From Anastatus disparis (Eukaryota > Arthropoda > Insecta > Hymenoptera > Eupelmidae): a stretch of DNA of 64,000 bases. Below the pieces are notes generated by a model. That model made no database searches, was not told the DNA's origin, and saw nothing but the letters and a program-made list of their open reading frames with translations. Below are positions 1 to 10,835 of this stretch, piece by piece. The DNA lies in contig JAFFSR010000278.1 of NCBI GenBank assembly GCA_017163975.1, forward strand, positions 372,001 to 436,000, given 5' to 3'. Numbering within the stretch: position 1 is the stretch's first letter; each line of letters opens with the position of its first letter. Made by a program: the position numbers and the translations under genes.

Positions 1-990
1 CTAATACTTTCTTGGGCCTTATAATTTTTTGGACTCAATATTTTTTTGGGCCCAGTATTTTTCCGGTCTCTATATTTTTTGGGCCTTATATTTTATTGAG
101 CCTTATACTTTCTTGGGCCTTATAATTTTTTGGACTCAATATTTTTTTGGGCCCAATATTTTTTCGGTCTCTATATTTTTTGGGCCTTATATTTTATTGA
201 GCCTTATATTTTCTTGGGCCTTATATTTTTTGGGCCTCATAATTTTTTGGACTCAATATTTTTTTGGGCCCAATATTTTTTCGGTCTCTATATTTTTGGG
301 CCTTATATTTTATTGTGCCTAATACTTTCTTGGGCCTTATATTTTTTTAGGCCCAATATTTTTTCGGTCTCTATATTTTCTGGGCCTTATATTTTATTGA
401 GCCTAATACTTTCTTGGGCCTTATAATTTTTTGGACTCAATATTTTTTTAGGCCCAATATTTTTTCGGTCTCCATATTTTTTGGGCCTTATATTTTATTG
501 AGCCTTATATTTTCTTGGGCCTTATATTTTTTGGGCCTCATAATTTTTTGGACTCAATATTTTTTTGGGCCAATATATTTTTCGGTCTCTATATTTTTTG
601 GGCCTTATATTTTATTGTGCCTAATACTTTCTTTGGCCTTATATTTTTTTAGGCCCAATATTTTTTCGGTCTCTATATTTTTTGGGCCTTATATTTTATT
701 GAGCCTAATACTTTCTTGGGCCTTATAATTTTTTAGACTTAATATTTTTTTGGGCCCAACATTTTTTCGGTCTCTATATTTTTTGGGCCTTATATTTTCT
801 TGGGCCTTAATTTTTTTTTGGGCCTTATATTTTATTAAGCCTAATACTCTCTTGGGCCTTATATTTTTTTGGGCCTTATTATTTTTTAGACTTAATATTT
901 TTTTGGGCCCAATATTTTTTTTGGTCTCTATATTTTTTGGACTTATATTTTCTTGAGCTTTATATTTTTTTGATTCCTACATTTTTTCGG
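1..990. repeat. GGGCC/poly-T minisatellite, array 1
   Basis: Tandem array of degenerate units of roughly 18-22 bases of the form TATATTTTTTTGGGCC, mixed with GGTCTC, GGACTCAATA and GAGCC variants. A higher-order period of about 302 bases is visible: the block beginning CCTAATACTTTCTTGGGCC recurs near 318 and 620, and its partner near 404 and 707. The array runs off the left edge. Long stop-free frames rich in Phe, Leu and Tyr result from the repeat and are not taken as genes. The array lies on the helicase side of Helitron HelA, as related arrays do for HelC and HelB. Confidence 0.92.
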
Positions 991-1165
991 TCAATATGTT
1001 TTCTAACGTAGCGTTTTATCCAAGCCTGTATACTTTTACATTGGATTCTTTAGTGAAGCGTATTTTTATAATGTTTTATACAGGCTCCGCTCCAGACGCT
1101 ATAATATTTTTTTTCTATTTCAAATGGAATGTTTTAACGTCTCATTCTTACACTAGACATTGCAA

Positions 1166-1560
1166 ATCTAATAGCGCATTTCCATATGCAGCTGACTCAA
1201 CAGCATATCCTCATATGCAGCCGATTAAATAGCGCATCCCAATATGCAGCCGTTTAAACAGCACATCCCCATATGCAGCCGATTTAACAGCGCATCCCAA
1301 TATGCAGCCGATTTAACAGCGCATCCCAATATGCAGCCGATTCAACAGCGCATCCCAATATGCAGCCGATTCAACAGCGCATCCCAATATGCAGCCGATT
1401 CAACAGCGCATCCCAATATGCAGCTGATTCAACAGCGCATCCCAATATGCAGCTGATTCAACAGCGCATTCCCTAATGAAGTCGATTTAATAGCGTATCC
1501 TCGTATGCAGCCAATTCAACAGCACGTTTCCTTATGCAGCCGATTTAACAGCGCGTCTTT
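1166..1560. repeat. 29-base tandem satellite
   Basis: About 13 head-to-tail copies of a 29-base unit with core ATGCAGCCGATTCAACAGCG. The ATGCAG word falls at 1186, 1215 and 1244 and continues at 29-base steps. Copies are directly adjacent with no spacers. The first and last units are more diverged. It sits between array 1 and the helicase end of HelA. Confidence 0.93.
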
Positions 1561-1671
1561 TAAACAGCTGATTCAACATAATATTAAACTATTTTGAAAG
1601 CGTCAGTTGATATTTATTTTTTTTAAATATCATATATTTTATTATATTTCAAGTTCAACTATTAACACAAT

Positions 1672-2355
1672 CTAAAACATAAATATAAAATACATATTGA
1701 CATATTCTTTATAAAATCTCTTTATAAACAATGTTTTTGTATATATTGCGTTCTGATCATTTTTATTTTCTCCGTCGACAATAGCGTAGTCACCTAAAAA
1801 TAATTTTAAATTGTTATTAAATATCGCCCTTGAAAAAGCAACATATAATTGCCCATGACTGAAAACTGGTGACGGCAAATAAACACCAACTTTTTCATAA
1901 GATTGTCCTTGTGATTTATTAATAGTCATTGCAAATCCTAATCTAATAAGAAACTGTTTTCGTTGCATATTGAATGGAATTTTTTCCGTAGATGAAGATA
2001 AATTTATTCTTGGGATGAAAACTAATTTACCTTTGTTTTGACCAGTTGCTAATTCCGCTTGAATGGAATATTTAAGCATTTTTTTTACTATCAACCTTGT
2101 TCCATTACAAAGTCCCTTATTGACATTTAAATTTCTTAAAAGTATAATGATAACCCCTACTTTTAAATGTAATTTATGTGGTAGAAGTCCATTAGGAGTT
2201 AACTTATTTAAAAATTCTGTAGGTAACATAATATCTAAATTTTCTTTGTTATCATCTTCAGCAGTATCAATACTCAAATATTCAACATGGTTTCCTTCCA
2301 TTAAATTCAAAACATTATTATTGATTTCAGTAACATCATTATTTTTAGGAGCCAA
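1672..2355 (-). pseudogene. Helitron HelA helicase, C-terminal part (Pif1-like)
   Basis: C-terminal third of the Pif1-like SF1 helicase of a Helitron RepHel protein, which in the family unwinds DNA during rolling-circle transposition. The translation shows the late helicase motifs: FAMTINKSQGQSYEKVGVYL followed by HGQLYVAFSRA. It ends with an anonymous tail (LFIKRFYKEYVNMYF). It lies in the same reading frame as the pieces at 2413-2934, 2941-3897 and 3898-5292, separated by stop codons rather than frameshifts. This part is absent from HelB, where the GGGCC array joins the helicase upstream of it. Identification as Helitron helicase is strong because Rep motifs precede it in the same frame. 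Confidence 0.85.
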
Positions 2356-2412
2356 AATAACTTTTTTCGTTATATTTGTATTGTCTATTTTTATTGTTTT
2401 TCCGAATATTTC

Positions 2413-2934
2413 TTAGACAAGATTTTCTTTAATGATAAAATTATCTGGTATAGCACTTACTTCATTATCATCTTCAAAAACATCGCAGCGTTTTCCTTTT
2501 CCGATATCTAATAACCATTGTTTAATATTATTGTCATTATCCGAAACTCGCAGATTTTCATTTAACTTCATTTGCTTAAAATTTTGCCATAATAAACTAA
2601 ATTTAACTGAATTTTCAATAATGTTCATACGGCTACCATGTCGTACAATAGGTAATGTTTGCCTGGAATCTCCTGATATAATTACAGTTTTACCACCAAA
2701 GGGTTGGTTTACATTGCATAAATCTTGAAGAAGACGATCAACCGCTTCAAAAGCAAATTTTGAAGTCATGGATATTTCATCCCAAATAATTATTCGAGTT
2801 TCCTTTAATTGTTTGCCTTCTGCAGAATTAGGCTTAACATTACAAGTTGTACAATCTGTTATATTAAACGGTAGTTTAAATGTTGTATGCACGGTTTTTC
2901 CATTGACTAATGAATTCGCTGCTATACCTGTCAA
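2413..2934 (-). pseudogene. Helitron HelA helicase, motif II/III part
   Basis: Middle of the Pif1-like helicase. The Walker B/DEAD-like motif reads IIIWDEISM, followed by FEAVDRLLQDL and then GGKTVIISGDSRQTLPIV, the classic Pif1 motif III region. The segment starts with TGIAANSLVNGKTVHTTF, which follows Walker A in this family. A stop codon separates it from the Walker A segment just upstream and another ends it at 2413. HelB carries the same region at 48601-49041, but with two hairpin insertions. In HelA the site of one of these (PalC-2) is uninterrupted near 2860, giving an empty site. Confidence 0.87.
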
Positions 2935-2940
2935 AGCTAC

Positions 2941-3897
2941 CTATAAATAATGTATGGTATGATATTTAAAATAAGCTATTAAAACGTTAAGTAAATAACT
3001 TTTTCTACTTCCACCCGGTCCATCTATAAACATATATTTTTCTTTACTTTGGTTGTTTAAACTTTTTAGTGTAGAGTCGAATATTTGCCTTTGTTTATTA
3101 TTTGAAGAATTTATTTTCATTTCTAATTCATTAAGAATATAATTATTATGATTTAAAATTGTTTCATTATTATCTTCTTCTATAAATGTGCTCATGTTAG
3201 GTAAATTAAAATCGTTTAATGAAAATCCATTGATTTGTAAATTATTTTTAATAACATTCAACGCAAGATTTTCACCTACATTTTTTTCGTATTTAGGGTG
3301 GTAAAATTTATCTTTATATTTTTCATATAAATTTCGTGCACTCATAGGATTATGAAAAACGCAAATAGAAGCAAATAATTCACAAAGAGCATAAGGGAAT
3401 TCTGTTGAAGATGCTTCTTCCAAGCATCTATCCCATTCTTTATCTTCATTAATTAATTGTTTTGCGTTAGTTGCCTCATAAAACGAATTGTACATCACAT
3501 CATCAACAGTACGCAAAGTTTCAAAAGACGTGGCTCCTTTAACATGTAATAGTAATAACTTAATAAAATAACGTCCTCTATCTTTCGGAATTACTAAGTC
3601 CATTCTATTGAGTATTGGTTTTCTTTTTTTTCTTTTATTCCACTTTTTCAGTTTTTCATCAAATGTATGAGAATTTGGTATTTCTGAATATAAGTAATTT
3701 CGCGCTTCAAAATCTTCTCTATTCAATTCAAAATATGCTGTGAATGTTGTTCCAACATTTTTTTGCATGATCATTTCTTCTTTTCCTTCTTTAAAAAATA
3801 CGTTTTGTTGATTCTCTTCATGAACGCTTAGACGTTTTATAGTATGTGAAATAACATGTAAAGAATATTCTAATAATCTGTGCATTGCTTTAGGTGG
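2941..3897 (-). pseudogene. Helitron HelA helicase N-terminal part with altered Walker A
   Basis: Region between the Rep and helicase domains plus the start of the helicase. It includes the conserved linker with LPYALCELFASICVFHNP-like text (here FPYALCELFASICVFHNP) and ends at the Walker A loop, which reads IDGPGGSRKSYLL. The second glycine of the usual GPGGxGKS is arginine here, so ATP binding is probably lost. HelB reads GPGGNGKS at the same place, and HelD reads GPGSSGKS. An in-frame TAG follows at 2941. The segment is in frame with the Rep part upstream after the stop at about 3898. Confidence 0.86.
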
Positions 3898-5292
3898 TCA
3901 TAAATATCGTGTATTAGTGTATTGTTTGATTTCGTCATATTCATATTCAACATTTTCACTATTGTCATTTTCAAAAGTGTCTTTATTTTCTGATCTAAAA
4001 TCAACATTTACTTGATGTATTTTAATGTATGCACAATCATGACCTTTATAACAGTAGTTGAATAAATATTTAATGCATTGTCAAGTGGAACAAACTTCTA
4101 CGTTTATGTGTGCATTAAATTTCAATAATAAGTAAGGATCATAAGGAACAACGAATCCATTATCTGCAATTCTTTCTGTAAATTTATTTTTAAAAATAAT
4201 TTTGACGCCATCATTTTTGCGTTTGTATAGTGGGTACCCATTTGATTTAAATGTTGTTGTATTATTAAATTTTTTTGGAAAATTTTTCGTACATTGTTTC
4301 GTATTTTTATCCATACTTGGACAATTTATATTTTGCATACCACAGGGACCGTGTATCATAAATTGTTTAACAATACTATATAATTTTGGATAAATATCTC
4401 TATTTGGGATTTCTGCACTTATTATTTTATCAACTTTTTCGGGAATGTCAAATTCATCATTTTTATCTAAGAACAACAACATATGCATATGTGGTAATCC
4501 TCGTTTTTGAAATTCAATTACATAACTATATGCAATACATTTTCCTAATATTCCCTTTTTTATTACTAAATTTTTGAATGCTTCTACTTTTTGATAAGAT
4601 ACTTTTGTTATAATATCTGGTCTATCTATTGCATTTTCATAAATTTCCAAGTTTTCAGTTATTTCTTTCCAATGTGGGTTACAGGTCATAGTTACGAAAA
4701 GGTTGAGTTTACCATGATATTTTACAAGTGTTATTGAATCAATGTAATTTTGTTTTAAAAATCGTGGACTTCCTGTAAAGTTTGATGGTAATATTACCAT
4801 TAATCCAATTTTTGAATAATCCAATTCTTTTTTGTTATGTAAATAGTCCATAACACCTTTGTAACAATCACTTCTTAATACGTTTTGGTTTTTTCGTATG
4901 AAATATAATCTGGAGGTTTTAACTTTTACAAACGCATCAACAATGAACTGTTATGATAATTTTCCTAAATTAAGAAATGGATTAAATTCATTTCTAACAC
5001 TAAATCTATAATTATAAAATTCCAAATTTTTAATATTAGATTTTCCAAATTTATTTTTCATATTTGACATTCATTTGAAACCACCATTAGGATGAATAAG
5101 CGAATATGTCATAGGATCTGAGTGTTTGCTAATTGTTAGTATACTAATTGGTTTATCAGACTTAGGGTACATGACAATTTCACGTTCAATAGGAGGCATA
5201 TCGTCTTCTCCAACGTATACTATTGCTACTTCATTACAGGTAGGTAGATTATATCTATTTTTATCGAAATTATTATTGCGGACAATAGGCAT
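3898..5292 (-). pseudogene. Helitron HelA replication initiator (Rep, HUH) domain
   Basis: Helitron_like_N / Rep domain, the rolling-circle nuclease. Motif 1 reads LFVTMTCNPHW, the HUH motif reads EFQKRGLPHMHMLLFL, and the tyrosine motif reads IKYLFNYCYKGHD. The tyrosine motif lies just past an in-frame TGA at 4081, in the same frame. Both tyrosines survive, although the lysine usually found between them is asparagine. Further in-frame stops occur at about 5071 and between 4851 and 5071. The upstream part (5071-5292) carries the PIVRNNNFDKNRYNLPTCNE-type region that precedes Rep in Helitrons. The frame is shared with the helicase downstream, so the whole is one RepHel reading frame broken mainly by nonsense changes. 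Confidence 0.88.
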
Positions 5293-5900
5293 AGTAACAG
5301 TTCAGAAGACAATTGATTTTTGCACATCGTTGTAGTTCTTCTTCTCCTGCTTCATGCATCATTTTATAGGCTTTAGCACGAGGGTTAATATTTCTTATTA
5401 AGTTATCTAAATGTTTTAATAATGTTAAGTTTGTATTAAACTTATGTCGTTCAATCGTTGCCATTTCATTATCTAAAATATATTATTGTCCATATTTACG
5501 TGCTTCATCTTTATTAGGATGTAACGCATTTACATTATGGTAAATTTGTCCACATATTCTCATAACTTGTGGTCCTTTACTCGGCAATGTATCAAAATTG
5601 GCATCAAAACTTGCGAATCCTAAAGCATTATTGTACAATCTAACATTTCGTTGAAAATCAATACTTCCGTTACTAAATTTAGTTGCTCAAAACATTAATC
5701 GTTCTGGGTAAGGTGGATTTTCTAACAATTCTACTTTACCTTTATGACAACAATTGGAGAAATCATTACTTTTAGTATATTAAAAAGTAAAATGTTGCGC
5801 ATCACAATAAACATATGTATTCGTCATGGAACCAATGTAATTTTCAGATATGAGATTTAAATCGAAATATATATTTGCCATACAACCAATCAGATTCAAA
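5273..5900 (-). pseudogene. Helitron HelA N-terminal zinc-finger region
   Basis: N-terminal region of RepHel. Translation of the minus strand gives a degraded zinc-finger block ending NCCHKGKVELLENPPYP, then a stretch containing GPQVMRICGQIYHNVNALHP and MATIERHKFNTNLTLLKHLD. HelB preserves the fuller finger (CVYCNAKHF ... NCCHKGKVEL) at 53858-54091, which supports the assignment. Several stops and at least one frameshift are present: the 5273-5464 segment is in a different frame from the Rep part. Known Helitron proteins carry such a finger ahead of Rep; its exact role is not shown by the sequence. Confidence 0.75.
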
Positions 5901-6059
5901 TTAATTTTTTCAGTTGATATTTTTTCATTTAATTTCTTTAATTTTTTTTCTACTTTGCCCTTTATTGTTTTATCAATAACTTCGTTTAATACAATATTAT
6001 AATTGTTATTATGATTATTATTGTTCTAATTTTCATTATAATTATCTTTAATTTTTAAT

Positions 6060-6412
6060 CGTTTACACTTAATATTTTCTAATTTTTTTCATATTGTTTT
6101 GGTTGTTTTTCTTTAATTTTTATATAAGCTTCTTTCTTACGTAAAGCCTCATTTGCATGTATTTGTTCCAATTTATCAGTACTCACTGTTTCCTTGAATT
6201 GCCATTTTGTTATCTTAGTATTTTCTAATTTCTGTTTATATTTATTTGCTTGTCCTTTTTTTCATTTTCATATAAGCTTTTTTCTTACGTAAAGTTTCTT
6301 GAACACGTCTCAGTTCTAATTTATCATTACTTTTTTGTTTCTCGCATTTCCATAATAATGTCTTTTTCTGAAATTTTTTTATATTTATGTGATTCTTCTG
6401 TTACCATTTTCC
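6060..6412 (-). pseudogene. Helitron HelA basic 49-residue repeat region
   Basis: Lysine/arginine-rich start of the RepHel frame. It holds two copies of a unit of about 49 residues (147 bases) with core LRKKEAYIKIKEK, preceded by KLEQIHANEA or KLELRRVQET. The plus-strand anchor TATAAGCTTCTTTCTTACG occurs near 6121, and a variant occurs near 6271. HelB has five recognisable copies, so the number varies between paralogues. Two single-base insertions, one in a poly-T run near 6255, shift the frame. A likely start codon (MVTEESHKYKK) lies at about 6412, immediately beside the MITE7 insertion. The region is probably a charged coiled or DNA-binding segment; function is inferred only from composition. 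Confidence 0.72.
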
Positions 6413-6419
6413 TATTTAC

Positions 6420-6821
6420 AGGATGTCGGAGCTGCAGCAATTGAGTTTTGCTTTTTTTATTATATCAGTATCTTTTTAAATTAATAAATTAAACAAATAT
6501 AATGACTTGCCCGTACTAAAGCTATATTAATACAATAATTTTTGTCAAAATAAAAAATCATTGAGACTTTTTATTTTTTTATGAGCTTAGATTGGAAATT
6601 AGACATCAAACTTGATAGACCTAACTTTAAAATACGATACATTAAAAGTTTTTATTATAACTTTATATGTCTAATATTTTGGTGTATTTCTTGAGTTGTC
6701 CGCACTGAAGTATAATCTTACAAATTCTTACTTTGTAGCAAAAAAACTTGATTAAACGCATCGTTTATTCATAAGCTAGGATTGGAAATATTATTAAAAG
6801 GCGGGCAGCTTCGTCAAGCTC
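6420..6821. mobile_element. MITE7 copy a (402 bases, TTAA class) in HelA
   Basis: Terminal inverted repeats begin near GGATGTCGGAGCTGC and end at GCAGCTTCGTCAAGC. The flanks are TTAC and TTCA, decayed from TTAA. HelB has the same element at the same site (55395-55796), flanked by intact TTAA. HelC lacks it at that site (CATATTGAATCTTG near 15912), giving an empty site. Internal direct echoes of GACTTGYCCG occur. TTAA targets are typical of piggyBac-type transposases; that class is inference. Confidence 0.75.
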
Positions 6822-6825
6822 TTCA

Positions 6826-7768
6826 GTTCTGGTACAAATAAAGTTTGTTTTTCATCTATTTCTCTTGATTCTTTTTTTTTTTCATTTAATTTAATCTCAA
6901 CTGTCCTAATTTTATTATCGTTATAATTCAAATGGATGTCATCGATTCCCATTATATCATTATATGGTTGTTAAAAATTTCTATCTGAAATGTCATTCTC
7001 AATTTCCATCAAAATTGTTTCATGATTCAAATTCTTTTGTTTACGATACATTTTCATGATCTTTTTTGTTCTGGCAATAAATACATTTGTGAGTTTTCTT
7101 TATAATATTTCAAGCTCGGCGAAATCTAAATTAAATGATATTTGATTAAGACCTTGCTCATGACAAAAACTCCTTTTTATCATATCCGGTGGATTATCGT
7201 AATTAATTTTTGCATTATTATAATTTTGTAAAACTGGATAAATTTTTATTTTTTGCGTTTTAAAAATTCTTTATAAACGTAATCGCATTTGAGAAAAATT
7301 ATATCTTAAACAACATGGACCTAAATTATAAAGTACTGCAACATCAAAAACCATTGCAAAAACTCTACAATCATAATTATTCGTTTGTGATTGTACTGTT
7401 TCGAATACTGTGCTTAATTCTGATTTGATTGGAAATAATCTGTTCATATAAATCTTATACTCATCTTGTAAATATATAAGATTCAAACTGTCATATATAT
7501 GAATTACCTTATTATTATAATACACACGAATCCAGTGACTCTTTTCTAAATTTCCGGTAAATAATAACTGTATAAATTCTCCATCAATCAGTACTGAATT
7601 AACATATTGTGGTCTCTGAATTAGTGAAGTTAATTGCATGTCAAATGAGGTGCACTGGTTTGAAATGTTATTAAATTCTAATATATGAATATCAGTTAAC
7701 ATGAAAGCAATTCCACTATACAATCTCTGTCTTTTAACAATCAATTTATCTTCCTCAGTCAAAACCAT
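6826..7768 (-). pseudogene. Helitron HelA ORF1: Ulp1-type (C48-like) cysteine peptidase
   Basis: Minus-strand frame of about 316 codons placed directly upstream of RepHel. The opening 165 residues carry the Ulp1/C48-like signature: HWIRVYYNNKVIHIYDSLN (His and Asp), then VQSQTNNYDCRVFAM (Gln and Cys). Family members normally have Gly after Cys, as HelB does (YDCGVFAI); here it is Arg. The same frame continues past a TAA at 7271 through RRSFCHEQ-like text and a lysine-rich tail (IKLNEKKKESREIDEKQ) to MITE7, with in-frame stops near 7105 and 6975. Ulp1-type peptidases cleave ubiquitin-like tags or polyproteins. In this element the substrate is unknown, and self-processing or countering host SUMO silencing are only guesses. 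Confidence 0.75.
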
Positions 7769-7868
7769 TATTGAAAATAAAAATTCTCTGAAGAATTTTC
7801 ATTCATTTTTAATGAACTTTCTCCAAAGATATTCACAAAAGAATTGCTTTTATATTAACTGATTTAAT

Positions 7869-8005
7869 TTACTGCCTTTTTACTTTAAAAGCTGAAAAAT
7901 TAAAGAAATTATGAAAAATGCTATGAATTAATTGTTATATGATAAATAAATAATAATGAAATTTGTAAAAATAATATAATGATAAAAAATGATTATTTTC
8001 GGCAA

Positions 8006-8010
<5 letters not shown>
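7869..8010. other. Helitron 5' flank shared by HelA and HelB
   Basis: AT-rich stretch between the peptidase frame and the TA run. It is nearly the same as 56810-56955 beside HelB, including the words ATGCTATGAATTAATTG and TTTTCGGCAATTAT. It therefore belongs to the duplicated unit, either as the Helitron 5' leader or as co-duplicated flank. Confidence 0.6.

Positions 8011-8049
<39 letters not shown>
8011..8049. repeat. (TA)n microsatellite
   Basis: Uninterrupted TA dinucleotide run. It continues on the other side of PalA at 9285-9368, so PalA and PalB appear to have entered one TA microsatellite. Confidence 0.98.
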
Positions 8050-8051
<2 letters not shown>

Positions 8052-9282
8052 GTTAATCTACGTCAAATGGATAATGGCTCTGTCCAAAATTGTAGATCAC
8101 CAAAAAAATCGTATATAAGCTCAAAATTTTCGTCTTACACTTTACTTTTCTTTGCAATGTGGCGTTTTAAAAAAATCCAAAATGAGGGCTCCAATATGGC
8201 GGCTCAAACCTAGAGATATCATAAAAAATTTTTTAAAATTGATTTTAGATTATTCAAATCAGATCCTACATATTTTTTTACATCAGAAATCAATTCAGTG
8301 TTCAATTTTACATAGGAATATAGTATTGCACCCGAGGTAAAAAAAATTTACAATGTCATCAGAAGGTTATATCGGGAAATAATAGTTATTTCTCAAATAA
8401 CTTATTGATCAATGTTGATTAGAGAGGAAATGAAGATGCTGATAGATAACTCGAGTTACTGAATTTAAATCTGATGTTCGCTTAACCCTACAAGATCTGT
8501 ATGAAAGTCATTTAAAGGTCAAATCGCGAATATCTTTTATTATTTGATAACATTAGGACACCTTCAAGTTTTACATGTCGCTGAATCCGAAACCGGGGTC
8601 TGTTGGAGTGTCAAACGACGTAATTACGTAAAAATTAATCAAATATTGACTAAAAGAAAACTTTTGTTCTCCAAGAAACCACAGTTTGAAACGAATTTTT
8701 CTGTAATTACGTCGTTTGACACTCCAACAGGTCTCGGATTCGGATCCAGCATCACGTAAAACTTATAGGTGTCTTAATCTTATCAAATAATAGAAGATAT
8801 TCGCGATTTGACCTTTAAATGACCTTGATCTCCAGTCTCCACTGGTAGGGTTAAGCTGATATCAGATTTGGATTCAGTGACTCGAGTTTCCTATCAGTAT
8901 CTTCATTTTCTTACTAATCAACGTTTATCAATTATTGATTCGAGAAATAACTATTGTATCGCGATATGACCTTCAGATGATACTGTAAAATTTTTTCACC
9001 TTGAGTGCAATACTATATTCTCATGTAAAATCGAACGCTAAATTGATTTCTGATATAAAAAATATGTAGAATCAGATTTGAATGAATTAATAATAATTTT
9101 TGAAAATTTTTTATAAAATGTCTAGGTTTGAGTTGCCATACTAAAGCCGCCATTTTGGATTTTTCGCAATCGCCACATTGCAAAAGAAAGTAGAGTGTAA
9201 GACGAAAATTTTGAGCCCATGCACGACTTTTTTAGTGATCTACAATTTTGGACAGAGCCATTATCCGTTTGACGTGGATTGA

Positions 9283-9284
<2 letters not shown>
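8050..9284. mobile_element. PalA: 1.2 kb foldback element inside a TA run
   Basis: Long imperfect palindrome. The left end GGGTTAATCTACGTCAAATGG pairs with the right end, which read in reverse complement is GGTCAATCCACGTCAAACGG. Arms can be followed to a short loop near 8620-8700, where GTTGGAGTGTCAAACGACG pairs with its complement. The element has no coding capacity. TA flanks fit a TA-targeting (mariner-like) class. HelB lacks it at the corresponding site. Confidence 0.88.

Positions 9285-9368
<84 letters not shown>
9285..9368. repeat. (TA)n microsatellite
   Basis: TA run of about 80 bases separating PalA from PalB. Confidence 0.98.
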
Positions 9369-9370
<2 letters not shown>

Positions 9371-10354
9371 GACATTTTACCACCAACTAGAAGAGCAAAC
9401 AAATAAAAATCGCTGAAACTCTAAGAATATATTCTGTCTGTTACTCAAAATGTGTGAAAAAATATTCAAGGATTTAGATTTGAAGGATCAAGAGCCATAG
9501 ATCCTTGAAATTTGGAAATTTTCAAAATTTTTGGAAAAGTACCAACTTTATGATTTGTTTTCTGAAAATCTTGATGTTTTAGAGAGAAATTTATGAGAAT
9601 TCTTCTTGTTCTAGATAAAGAGGAGAGTTAGCATTATTTTTTACAGAGCTAAATTTTGAAGTTTTCTATTGGTTCTTACATGTATTACATGGTAATTGAA
9701 ATTACTCATTGTCTGCTTCTTCAGAAATTGCTTTTCGAGGGCTTATTTCCTCCTATTTTTTATCAACTTAAAAATAAATTTTTGACTGCGTAAGAAAGAG
9801 CCACCAATAAGGAGTTATAACAGTTTAAAATATATATTTTCATGTCTAATTTATTTTCAATATAAAAATTAATCATACATGATAATATATATTTCAAACT
9901 GTTTTAACTCCTTATTGATGGCTCTGACTTACATGATCAAAAATTCATTTTAAAGTTCACGTGAAATAGAGGAAAATCAGCACGTGAAAAGAAATTTCTG
10001 AAGTGGGGAGCAATGAGTAATTTCAATTACCATGTAATACATATAAGAACCAATAGAAAACTTCAAAATTCATGTCTGTAAAGAATCATGCTAACTCTGC
10101 TCTTCATTTACAACAAGAAGTATTCTCATGAATTTCTCTCTGAAATATCAGGATTTTCAGGAAAAAGAATGATTAGGTTGGAACTTTTCCAAAAACTTTG
10201 AAAAATTTCCAAATTTTAAGGATCTATAGCTCTTGATCTTCCCAATCTAAATCCTTGAAAATTTTTTTACACATTTTGAGTAACAGGCAGGATATATTCC
10301 TAGAGTTTCAGAGATTTTTATTGTTCTGCTCTTCCAGTTGGTTTGAAATGTTCC
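9369..10354. mobile_element. PalB copy 1: ~1 kb foldback element
   Basis: The left end GGGACATTTTACCACCAACT and the right end are inverted copies. Arms continue inward through GCTCTTCTAGTTGG, ATCCTTGAAATTTGG and TTACATGTATTACATGG-type words to a central region around 9830-9900. A second copy lies at 56985-58006 in the same place relative to HelB, so this insertion predates the HelA/HelB duplication. Both ends abut TA runs. No coding capacity. Confidence 0.88.
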
Positions 10355-10361
10355 ATATATA

Positions 10362-10671
10362 CACTGAAAAGGGAAGCGAACTGTGACTGTACTCTACGGT
10401 ACAATCGGTGTCATTTTTAGAATACAGTCAGCCTACGCGTCGAAATGCGAACTAGTAGTCTCTAGAGAAGACTCATTATTCTCTGAGCGATGACCTGCTC
10501 ATTTCTTCGAACAAAAAACATCGCGGAGAACACTCAAAACCTCGCAGAGAGCACTCATTATCCTCTAGAAAACACTAGCATCTCTCTCGTACTTCAATGA
10601 ATGTTCGCTATCGATACTAGCGCCACTCGCCGCCATAGAGTACAACCACTGTTCTAACCCCTTTTCAGTGT
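10362..10671. mobile_element. MITE1: TA-flanked, CACTGAAAAGGG ends
   Basis: Terminal inverted repeats CACTGAAAAGGGAAGCGAAC and, at the other end in reverse complement, CACTGAAAAGGGGTTAGAAC. Both continue to TGTACTCT. It is flanked by TA on both sides (10360-10361 and 10672-10673). It is absent from the corresponding TA run beside HelB. The interior holds TCTAGAGAA and CTCTGAGCG blocks; no reading frame is credible. Confidence 0.85.
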
Positions 10672-10835
10672 ATATGTAAATATATTTATTCATTAAAAAA
10701 AGTTTGTTGTAAAAAGAACTAAAATCAAAATTATTTTAAATTATTTTTGATAATTGTATTCTTCAATTTATTTACAGTTATTTATGGTTATTTGCAGTAT
10801 CTACATTTAAATAATGTATAAATGATAATAAACAA
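10672..10835. repeat. Repeat R2 copy A, left part
   Basis: AT-rich sequence (AAAAAAAGTTTGTTGTAAAAA ... ATTTACAGTTATTTATGG) matching 58083-58235. It is split from its right part by PalE copy 1. It is part of the unit duplicated with HelA and HelB. Confidence 0.7.

Noticed and set aside
29..956. Several overlapping open frames of 70-100 codons rich in FFGLYIF
   Set aside because: They follow the GGGCC/poly-T repeat in several frames at once; a membrane protein gene is not supported.
1166..1560. Regular 29-base repeat resembling CRISPR repeats in length
   Set aside because: Units are directly adjacent without unique spacers, and the context is eukaryotic; it is a plain satellite.
8544..8759. 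71-codon frame
   Set aside because: Spans the axis of palindrome PalA and has no motif.
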